A stretch of DNA of 23,102 bases, taken from positions 1 through 23,102 of the forward strand of contig QZWS01000132.1 of NCBI GenBank assembly GCA_004114245.1, given 5' to 3'. The position numbers and the translations under genes were made by a program. Origin of the DNA: Zoopage sp. CT-All (Eukaryota > Zoopagomycota > Zoopagomycetes > Zoopagales > Zoopagaceae). Under the pieces are notes generated by a model. The model made no database searches. It was not told the DNA's origin and saw only the letters and a list, made by a program, of their open reading frames with translations. Below are positions 8,784 through 17,115 of this stretch, piece after piece. The stretch's first letter is position 1. Each line of letters begins with the position of its first letter.

Positions 8784-11486
8784 TCAACTAGTATCTTCCG
8801 AGTCTCGTCGAGCAAAGTAGTTAACGCCGCCGCCCTTAAAGCTGGATGGTGGGCCATGGAAGATGTTTCTGACATTATGGAATAACGCTTGCATCGATGG
8901 CGGTCGGGGCTTGCTCCGCTTCTTATCTGGTGTTTGCTCAGACATGGGCATAGCCTGGCACACGTTAGCCTTGTAGGGATCATCTTCAACACTTTACCGT
9001 ATCTTGGGGTGAATCCGCATCGAGGTCATCCTCGGGCTCATCATGCAGACGACGGTCGCATATACTCCGATTCTTGTCAAGGGCCCTGGCGCATTTGGAA
9101 TCGACCAAAAGCCCACATCCTGCACGTGTGAGCAGCGATTATACACATCCAACCTCACCTTCGCAAATCAGCACTTTCCGGGTGCCCTCCTTGCACACCT
9201 TGCATGCTACCGTTCGATCAAAGCTACTTCGCATAAACGTATGCTTCGTCTAGAATATAATCGTATCAATGCTCTACATTATGAGCCCGTACGTTATGTA
9301 TAGCGCTAGTAGACGTAAAAGTATGCGATCGCGGGTGCGCTTCTGGCATATTTCGGGACGTTTCTGCTACTGTTTCTGAGCGATGTCGCATCTCCGTGTT
9401 GGGCAGAGTGGAAATCTAAGGCAATATTACTGGCCACATGGCATAATTTAGGGTACTGCTCTAGGAGTTTCGCTGCGCACAAAATCACGCAGCCATGGGT
9501 GACAAAGTAGCTCCGACGCGGATGGCCTTTCTTCCGTGTTCTTCTTAAAACAAGCGAGCAAGAAATCGCGCGCATCCTGCAAAGCATGAGACGACAACGC
9601 ATGGTTGCTGTACATACCGCGGAAATGTCTTCTGGCAAGGGAGGATGGTCGTCTTCGACTATCCGAAACAGAGCTGTCATCGCCAATAGCCCAGAATATG
9701 GCGGTCTTCCAGTGAGAAACTCAATGATCGTGCAGCCGAGACTCCATATATCCGAACCAGTGCACGCGCCTCGAAGCTCAATGACTTCTGGCGCCACTAG
9801 AAATCATCAGCAAGAGGCGAAGAGCGCGGCAACCAACTCCAATTGGGGGTCCCGGCCACCATGGCTCCCATGTCCTCTTGCAAAATCTTCAAGTTCAACG
9901 ACACGCCGAAATCCGAAAGCTTGACGTTGGCGTCTTTATCTGTGAGCAGATTGGCAGCTTTAAGGTCGCAATGTACAATGTGCCGCTCGTGGATATAACG
10001 CAGGCCGTTGAGGATCTTGACAACGTATGACCGAGCAAGCGTTTCCTTGAAAGACCCGAACGACCGAAGGGTATGTAAGAGAGAACCGCTCTCCATGAAC
10101 CTTTGATGTCATGAGTCAAGCATCGCGATAAGCACCAACTTACTCTAGGACAATATCGACGTGATTGGGGCTATGGATGAATCCCTCGTATTTGACGATA
10201 TTCGGATGGCGGAGTTCCTTCAGCAGCTCTACTTCTTTCTGTACCCAAGATGAGAATTTCACTGTCAAATAGGCGCTATACCATGAGCGACTCTATTTCG
10301 GTAGCATCTTGGGCAAGAACTTTGACTCGCTTCACAGCGACAAACTGGCCCGTGTGCGGATTTAATGCTCTACCACACATCAGCTACCGCCGTACACAAC
10401 AAGCCGGTCATGATACTTGTATACAGAGCCATATTGCCCTCGACCTATACACTCGCCGAGTCGCTAGAAGGGTCATCAAGATGATGTGAAGAGGGCACAA
10501 AATCATACAAAGTGAACATCAGGCAGCTCAGCAATCTTTAGGATGATAAGTCGATCACCACTCTCGTCGGGAATCAATACTGCAGCCTTGGGCGGCAACT
10601 TTGCATCGGCCAGTACGGGCACCTTGACATGTCCAACCCCGTTTTCTTCCGCAGACATTTGCACTGGATGAGTCTCAATTTGCTTCTTTGCTGCTTCATC
10701 TGGCTGGTCATCGGTTGCCCAGAGTATTGCGCCAGGACCAACAATCCCGGCGCGTTGCTGAGTACCGGCAGTGCTTCGTTGAGTGAACGGCGTCCGCCTT
10801 CGGGTCAGCGCTCGGGTGACCTCGGCCTGGTGCGAAATTTTCAGCTCCATGGTCGTCTTTGCAATCTCGTCGTTGGACGGCAGGCTCAGCGAGTCGGCGA
10901 TGGTGATACTTTCCCGCTTTCTACCCATGCTGCGCAGCTGGCGCTTTTCTGCTTCTGAAATACCCCGGTTCTGCTGCTCGACCGTGAGCCCGGTGAGAAT
11001 TCGTGCGAGATGGAGCACGGTGATGGCGACTTGGTTTAAATCTTTGCCTTCGTAAAGGTCAACGGTTCGGAAGAGGTATTCTTCGCGCACGCCAAGCACC
11101 CGCGCCGCAACCAAAAAATTCGAAATGTTTTCCATCTGAATAAACGGCAGCTTCCTTGTGGAAATTTGCTGGATGATGCCAAGATGCAGTCGGTTCACCA
11201 TCCGACATAATAGGACTCCCGAACGGAGCGATGCGTGAAATGAAGGCGCTGGAAACGGCTCCCCGAGGATAGCCTCTATGAATTCTTGAGCGGAAATCAT
11301 GTTCAACTGCCTTTGCGAGGCCTTGTCGAGCACTGGATCATAGGTCGTGTTGACGGAGCGTAAAGACGGGCGCTGCTGGTCGGTGCTCAATGGAATGCCG
11401 GGAACCCCCGGTATCTGTCCTCGAGACGCCCCGGCGATCCGCGTGCGCGCTCTTGGGCTAGCATGGAGGTCCTTCGCATCAGACAT
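8784..11486 (-). CDS. Cdc7/SepH-like Ser/Thr kinase with N-terminal CH domain and C-terminal C1-like domain, 11 exons
   Basis: The kinase domain resembles the septation-initiation kinases Cdc7, SepH and Cdc15. Exons: 11486-10509, 10463-10417, 10369-10282, 10238-10144, 10100-9838, 9796-9618, 9576-9457, 9415-9293, 9249-9159, 9119-8998 and 8954-8784, giving 758 residues with introns of 39-47 nt. Residues 58-165 form a calponin-homology domain ([29 protein letters not shown]). Kinase residues run from about 327 to 590: glycine loop GRGQYGSV at 333-340, Lys355, catalytic loop [10 protein letters not shown] with Asp448, DFG at 466-468, GTPNWMAPE, and [20 protein letters not shown]. Residues 634-682 follow the C1 spacing HX12CX2CX9CX2C, but Asp668 replaces the second histidine. 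The tail is basic. CH and kinase parts join across a clean 45-nt intron (10508-10464). The Met at 11486 is chosen because a longer frame to 11609 runs through direct repeats. Confidence 0.85.
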
Positions 11487-11829
11487 GCTGCGAGCAAGGA
11501 TAGTTTGCAGGGCGGAGAGAGTGATGGCCGCGTGGAGGTTTGGGAGGGTGGTCAGCCACCTGCAACCAGGCCCACTCGGCAGTTGAAAGTGGTCAGCCAC
11601 CTGCAACACAATCGAAATATCGTCGTCATGCCTGGCAACCGGTGGACTACCTGATTGTCAGGCATAACGGTGTTATGTTCGTGAGGAAATCTTGCTGCAT
11701 TCCAAATTGTATGCCCGGTGACGGCATCAGGCATCCTGTCTCTTGCAGGGCACTTCTGTATTCAGATATGCGAGGGTGCGAGGGTGCGGTGGTTTTGCTT
11801 GCATATCGGCTAGTGCCATGCTCGCTGCA
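11487..11829. promoter_or_regulatory. Intergenic region upstream of the kinase gene
   Basis: 343 bp between the transporter stop and the kinase start, both genes on the minus strand. It must hold the 3' end of the first and the promoter of the second. It includes two 19-bp direct repeats (11548-11607) and a small tandem GCGAGGGT unit near 11770-11785. No further gene is supported. Confidence 0.5.
11548..11607. repeat. Two identical 19-bp direct repeats, 41-bp period
   Basis: GTGGTCAGCCACCTGCAAC occurs at 11548-11566 and again at 11589-11607. The core GTGG-TCAG-CCAC is itself an inverted repeat. Both lie 62-121 bp upstream of the kinase ATG on the minus strand. The 41-bp period is not a multiple of three, which argues against coding sequence. 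Paired sites with dyad symmetry in a promoter are a reasonable transcription-factor target. Confidence 0.6.
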
Positions 11830-14800
11830 CTATGAGACATGAAATGCAAATGCCATGAGGGCACTGACGTCCTGCGACGTGTACCCCAGGCAGAGACGCA
11901 TAAAGCCCAGCGTGGACACCGGGTTTTCCGCCGTGGCCTTGTCAAACCCGGCCTGGTCCAGGCGCCAGAGCCAGCAGGAGCCGACGGTGGACATTGAATA
12001 GGCCGCGCCAATCGCATCATCGTCTACTAGATGTACCACGCAGCTCTCAGACCGCGGTCGCCCACTGAAAAAACTCAGTTCGCCGACAAACGTCCCCGGC
12101 AGGATTGTCTCAACGACGTGGGAGTCCTTGCCAAAATCCGTTACAACACGGAGCATGCCATCCTCGAGAAGGTATATAGCGTCGCTCGGTGCGCCTTGAA
12201 CCCAAAGAACCTGGCCATGAAAGGCTTCTTGGCGAACAAAATATTTGGAGATGGGAAGAAGCATAGAGTCAAGGCTCTTTGAACTTCGGTCGCCCGGGTC
12301 CTTGAACGATTGCTGTAGAAGGAACAGCGGAGTTGCCAACTCGGATAGTCGTATCTCATCGATGGAAGCTAGATGCGTCTGACCTGCTGCTGTCTCGAGT
12401 TGCTGTGTCCGCGGACTTCCCAAGATAATATTATCAAATTTACTGGCAGCAACTGGGCGAGCTTCCGCGGTGACTGCGTGTGATATTAGTCACATCATAA
12501 ATAACAATGCACACGACGCACCAGGGATTGGACGCGGGCTACTACCAAGGGAATGGCGGCGATGATACAGGTCGAGCAGGACGTTCTCGCACCATTCCAA
12601 GGCATCATTGAGACTCGAAAAGGCTTGAACCCAGTCGTCATGAAGCGGCCCAATGAGACCAACAGCACGTAACGCGGTGGTGACATCGCTTGAATGCTTC
12701 AAGCCACTAAGCACAAGGTATATCTCTCTCTTCCGTAGTAATCGATGAACGCGCAAAAAGGCCTCGGCTCCGCTAAAGTCCACGCCAGTCACCAGCTGGA
12801 AATCCAGGACGAGAAACCGCAATGGCTGTCGCTCTTGGACAGCTCTGAGAACAGCGGTTCGAATAACAGTTTCGACTTGACCAATGGTGCCGAAAAATAG
12901 AAAGCCTTGCAGCCGAATAACATGGACTTGACGGGCTACTGCGTTAAGAAAGGCGCGCTGACGGTACAGTCTTCGCACGGTGCTGCGGACGGCGTCGCCA
13001 GTGCATTCGTCGCGCACAGCGTGCCGATGGCTGTACAGAACAACGAAAAATACGCATGCGAGAACCATCCCGAGCAGAATGCCTTCGACAAAACCGAATG
13101 CTGTCATGGCCAGGGTGATGGCAAGTATCGTTGCACGCTCAAGCGGGTGGACCGAATTCCATGTGTCGAAAACAGCTTCTTTAAGAAGCTCCATGCCGAG
13201 GTGAAAAATGAGCGCGCCGACGACGCACACCGGTATGAACGCGATAATTTGGGGTCCGGCGATCAGTGCAAGGAAGGTCGCGAATGCAAGCATAAGTCCG
13301 GCTGTGCGACTGTCTCCGCCTGATTTTATGAATAACACCGAGTTGGAATAGACCAGATAGTCTATCGCGTATTTAAGTATACGGCATGCAGGGATGACGA
13401 ACTCACTTTGGATGGTTCCGCATAGGCCTGCGGCGAGGTTGGACCAGCCATGCGCAACAAGCTCGCGATTTGTATCGACATTGTCGCGGTTGGTCGAGAC
13501 GCCAAGGGCAGGAACGTTGATGGGAACGTGCAGCACGCCAAAAAAGCTCAGCGCTAGCATGGCAGGAAATGTCTTTGCCACTGTTCTCCAGCTTGTCTGA
13601 TGAAAGTCTACAGCAGGTAAGCGATTGTGTTTCCCTGGCATCAAACACAGCAAGCACAGCAAACGTACCAAAACGCTCATAAAAGTCGTACCAGGGCACA
13701 TTGCTGCCTCCTGGTACGCTAAACACCCATCCGGATTGCCGGAGATCGTCCAGTGAATAGCCCACGATCGCAGTGATGCAAAAGAAGAGAATGGGCGTGA
13801 TGATAAAGAAAGTGGGAACAAACAAAGGGTGACGAATGCGCTTCTCGAGAATGCGAAGGAGGATGGCGAGACCGAACGCAATCACCCAGCGAGCGAGAGT
13901 ATCCTTGTCTGTGAGCAGCTGGATCCACACAGCCAAGTCCAGCGTCAAGGTCAAATGGGATGTAACCTCAATACCCGTCTGGAGAAGAAACAGGCCGACA
14001 CCTCCGATGCAACCGATCAGGATATGCCGAGGAAAGAATCCAATCAAGGAACCGAGCTGCAGCTGTCGTCAGAACGGCAGTCAACATATAAAGACGATGG
14101 GTGCCTTGAAATAGCCGAGGGTAAGGAAGGCTAGACCAGTGACGACTGTGCTCAGAGCGTACGATACCATGGTTGTAGGGATGACCGCGGTGGGATTATC
14201 TTCACCAAGGGCATGAGTGATTGTGACAGCCCTAGAAAAGGATCAAGGTAAGCACTCGTATTTGCGTTGACTTGCATCGAATGCAGGAACGGTATAACTA
14301 CAGACAGGCATCACGACCGCAACATAAGGCCACTGCGCACACCTTCGATCATCATATTGGCATTACCGCCGGCAAACACACTCGCTCCAGCACTGAAGAT
14401 AGTCTGCGCAATGACGGAGCTCCACAGAAACATGGATACGCCGTCGGGACCAAAGTCACGAAAGATGGGATTTGCAAGCGGGAACATGATCATTCCGTAG
14501 GAGACGGCATCAAGAAGATTAAGCATGACGCCGAGTATCACCGCGGGGAGCTTTTCAGCCGGTCGTTGAATGGTGACAGCAAACGTGCGCCGCATGCGTC
14601 TTCGCCATCGAGACGGGCCATGAGCCGTCGTCGGCGTTTCGGGTAGGGCAAATCGGCCGGCAATGCCGAGCGCAGCTTGGTCCGGGGCCAGCAATGGCCG
14701 CGTCTCGAAATCAATGTCTGCGTCTTGGACATCCACACTGTCGCGGGAATACGGCCGCGAATCACCTCCACTTTCAACGTCAACCTCCGAGATACGATCG

Positions 14801-15336
14801 TCGGATCTGGACGTTGTGCGTCGGAGGGCGCCTATCACATCCGCGTCCATGTAGTCCACGTTCACCTCTCTCGCATGGTGCCTGCGCGGATTAATGACGC
14901 TCTGCGTTGCAAGCATCATGCCGCTTGAATCGCTTGTGGGTGGAACACTGTAATCGGGACTCGCAAGCTCCAGTGTGTGCTGGCGCACGACAGACATTCC
15001 AGATCGCGTGCGCAGCATCGAATGGCCTTCCAGGGTTGCGCCACCACTGGCACCAGCACCGGCAATCCCCGCAGATGCAGGTGCCCACGACGACGATCGG
15101 GCAAGCGCGTCGTTTTCGTATGAAGAGGACACGTGCCGACGCGATAGCGCCTGGATGGGCGACATGGCAATGTACGACCTAGGCAGCGGCGAGAACGCAG
15201 CCTCATCGCCCCCCATGCCCCCGCCGCCGCGGTGCATCATCATCCGGTAGTTGCGCGCTGCCGGAGAGGATGCGTGGAGCGCGGCGGGCGAGTCGGTGAA
15301 GGAGCGGCGGTGGCGCGGCCGCGACGGGACGTGCAT
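11830..15336 (-). CDS. VSB1: Vacuolar SulP/SLC26-type transporter (Vsb1/Ygr125w-like) with STAS and cNMP-binding-like domains, 7 exons
   Basis: Yeast Vsb1 (Ygr125w) sits in the vacuolar membrane and is needed for vacuolar storage of basic amino acids. Exons 15336-14343, 14297-14276, 14231-14105, 14056-13669, 13607-13407, 13361-12522 and 12473-11830 give 1071 residues, close to the yeast length. Residues 1-260 are a Ser/Arg-rich cytosolic tail with the acidic dileucine signal ETRPLL (211-216), typical of vacuole sorting. Membrane segments run from about 264 to 690 (LLDAVSYGMIMFPLANP, GFFPRHILIGCIGGVGLFLL, SNSVLFIKSGGDSR). A STAS domain follows at about 720-840 (LVLDFQLVTGVDFSGAEAF) and a cyclic-nucleotide-binding-like fold at about 935-1030 (LLEDGMLRV, GTFVGELSFFSGRPRSE). 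Exon 2 is only 22 nt. Its downstream intron needs a GC donor, and the next intron probably does too. Later methionines (residues 32-34, 58) could also start the protein. Confidence 0.9.
14057..14104 (-). other. Probable GC-AG intron in the transporter gene
   Basis: Splicing after TTCAAG with donor GCACCC and acceptor GCTGCAG joins LGYFK to LGSLIGFFPRH, the arrangement expected for the family. A GT donor nine bases downstream (GTCTTT) also keeps frame but inserts three residues and matches the donor consensus poorly. Confidence 0.55.
14232..14275 (-). other. GC-AG intron after a 22-nt microexon
   Basis: The microexon 14297-14276 ends CATTCGAT and is followed by GCAAGTCA, the classic strong GC donor. 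The acceptor TTTTCTAG leads into GGCTGTCACAATC. This phase alone gives PFLHSM-AVTITHALGED. The only nearby GT, two bases further in, breaks the frame with every usable acceptor. Confidence 0.8.
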
Positions 15337-15367
15337 TTGGGAATTCGCATCATGTGATTTGGGCAAG
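15337..15367. promoter_or_regulatory. 31-bp divergent promoter between VSB1-like gene and NAS6
   Basis: Only 31 bp separate the two annotated ATGs, which face away from each other. The gap includes TCATGTGA at 15350-15357, an E-box-like near-palindrome. The transporter may in fact start at a later Met (for example near 15243 or 15165), which would widen the shared promoter. Confidence 0.45.
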
Positions 15368-16302
15368 ATGGCCAGCGACAACGCAGCCTTGGATGGGAAT
15401 CTCGCCGGCGTGCAGCTTGCAATACAGCAGGATCCGCGCGCAGCAAAGCGTAAGGATGAGGCGGGTTGTTTAATGCAGCATGGCCTGCTGATTGAGTGCG
15501 TTTGGCTAGGACGGCCGCACGATGTTGCATTGGGCTGCATCCGGCGGGCATCTCGCCATTGTCGAGTACCTGCTGCAGCATAATGCCGAAGTGGATGCCG
15601 AAGACGAGGTGGGCTGTGTTCCATTGGCGCGTTTCCCTAGCTGACGCGTTGGCTCAAGGACGGCTGGACGCCGTTCATTATTGCCAGTAATTCAGCCATC
15701 GCTTCTTTCTGTCGTCGGCTTATACCTTGAGCGACTGCAGTATCCGGAGGAAAAGAGGAAGTAGCTGAGGAGCTCGCCAGCGCCGGTGCGGACCTCGAAG
15801 CGGCGAACAATGCCGGGCAAACTGCACTGTGCGTTCGCCTTGTCAACCACCCACTCACCCCGTCGTCATTAGTCACTACGCCGCGTCGAAGAACAGAATC
15901 AAGGTGAGCGATCCGTAGTCGACGCCAATCAAGCATGCTAACTCGGCCTAGCTAGCAGCATTTCTGCTCGAGAAGGGCGTCGGCGTCTCTGTCGCCGACA
16001 AACGCGGCCAAACACCGCTGCACCGCGCAGCCGTGTTGGGACACGCCGACATGGTGCGCTTGCTCCTCGATCGCCGCGCGACACGCAACCCTGCGGACCG
16101 GGACGGCAATACGCCGCTGCATTTTGCCGCGGAGGACGACCACCCAGCAATTGTCCGCATCCTCCTCGATGCGGGCGCAGATGCAGTGCGCGAGAACAAG
16201 GCCAAGCTGCGGCCTGTGGATGTCGCCGGCGGGAAGCCGAGCAAGGAAATGCTAGCCAGGTGGATGGAGGCACACGGCCTTGTCCCCGCGGAGGAGTCGT
16301 AG
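15368..16302 (+). CDS. NAS6: Proteasome assembly chaperone Nas6 (gankyrin/PSMD10), ankyrin repeats, 6 exons
   Basis: Nas6 binds the Rpt3 C-terminus and assists assembly of the 19S regulatory particle. Exons 15368-15460, 15510-15608, 15659-15686, 15741-15828, 15873-15903 and 15952-16302 give 229 residues, against 228 in yeast. The whole protein is ankyrin repeats: DGRTMLHWAASGGHLAIVEY, DGWTPFIIA, NNAGQTALHYAASKNRIK, RGQTPLHRAAVLGHADMV, DGNTPLHFAAEDDHPAIV, then KLRPVDVAGG. Exons 3 and 5 are only 28 and 31 nt. The first intron (15461-15509) has a GC donor: no GT donor and AG acceptor combination keeps the ankyrin frame. It is divergent from the transporter gene by 31 bp and convergent with SUMO, with 37 bp between stop codons. 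Confidence 0.92.
15461..15509 (+). other. GC-AG intron in NAS6
   Basis: Exon 1 ends AAGGATGAG, the donor reads GCGGGTTG, and the acceptor GGCTAG precedes GACGGCCGCACG. The join gives KRKDE-DGRTMLHW in phase 0. The GT three bases inside the donor shifts frame by one, and none of the available AG acceptors restores it. A CTGATTG branch-like site precedes the acceptor. Confidence 0.75.
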
Positions 16303-16339
16303 TGCAACGGCGCTGCGAATAAAACAGGGTATTGGCGCG

Positions 16340-16712
16340 TCACACACACACGCTGCCACCAGTCTGCTTGATGTGCACCTCGATTTCATCCCCATCCTCG
16401 ATCTCCATCTCCTGGGCGGTGTTTGTCCGGTTGATCTTGTTGCCGTCGAAGGAGAAGTGGAAGGCATTCAGGTCCAGGCTCATGAGCTTGGCGTATGCAT
16501 CCATCATCTTGCCGAGCGCGGCGGTCGGCTTGATCTTGAACGCGGTCTTTTCATCGGCCTGGAAACAGCGATGAGCGGGGGGATGCAGCAGCGGGGGGCG
16601 GACATACCGAGGATTTGACAAAGATCTGGATGACGCTGCTCGCCTTGGCGTCCACGCCGACGTCTGGCTTGACGTCCGGCTGCTGTTGCTGCTGCTGCTG
16701 CTGATCGGCCAT
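16340..16712 (-). CDS. SMT3: SUMO (Smt3/Pmt3), 2 exons
   Basis: Small ubiquitin-like modifier, conjugated to lysines of nuclear proteins by the E1 Aos1-Uba2 and E2 Ubc9. Exons 16712-16608 and 16558-16340 with a 49-nt intron give 107 residues. The N-terminal tail carries eight glutamines (residues 4-11), then PDVKPDVG, where VKPD resembles the lysine context used for SUMO chains. The fold is marked by VIQIFVKSSADEKTAFKIK, FHFSFDGNKIN and MEIEDGDEIEVHIKQTGG. The precursor ends GGSVCV, so an Ulp-type protease must remove SVCV to expose the di-glycine. It converges with NAS6. Confidence 0.95.
16680..16703 (-). repeat. CAG/CAA triplet run in SUMO
   Basis: Eight glutamine codons on the minus strand: CAG five times, CAA, then CAG twice. 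It lies in the flexible N-terminal tail, where length changes should be tolerated, so it is a likely polymorphic microsatellite. Confidence 0.7.
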
Positions 16713-17115
16713 GAAGATGCAAACGCGGGCCTAGCGGGCGAGGAGGAATGGACTTGGCGAGAGCGATGATCAGGCCAATGCAGACTGCTGTAGCTGGTCT
16801 GCAAGCCCAAGATCGCATGCAAATCATCTCCTGTCACAATGCATTGGCTAGCTGCTCTTTCCATGGTCTGCGGCAGCAAGTTGGCTCCCATGCAGAGCGA
16901 CAAGCCACGTGTCTCTCAGCCCAAGCCGTGATTAGCGTTGCAAGGGAGATCAGGAGGTTGCAGGCGAGAGCAAAGGATCAGGCTGTGAAGAAAGTTGGCA
17001 GATCGCGCTGCTTGCCAACCATGCGACAACAGGCGGTTATCATGGACAGTCAAATCTGCGTCCACCTTCTGACCGGAAATCCTGCATCCATCCCAATCTA
17101 CACTCCAACTCTGAA
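16713..17115. promoter_or_regulatory. Divergent promoter region, SUMO and secreted protein
   Basis: 403 bp between the start codons of two genes transcribed away from each other. It contains one CACGTG at 16906-16911. An open frame covers much of it on the plus strand, but it has no protein-like features, so I leave it as non-coding. Confidence 0.4.

Noticed and set aside
9250-9277. 28-nt intron before the C1-like module
   Set aside because: It is too short for splicing. A donor at 9292 gives a 43-nt intron in the same phase.
10503-11486. CH-domain ORF as a separate gene ending at 10503
   Set aside because: A 45-nt intron with GT, branch-like site and AG (10464-10508) joins it in phase to the kinase glycine-loop exon. 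The kinase exon has no start codon of its own.
11487-11609. Longer N-terminus for the CH-kinase, starting at the Met at 11609
   Set aside because: The extra 41 residues cross the 19-bp direct repeats, whose 41-bp period would be read in different frames, and they show no family similarity. The Met at 11486 is preferred.
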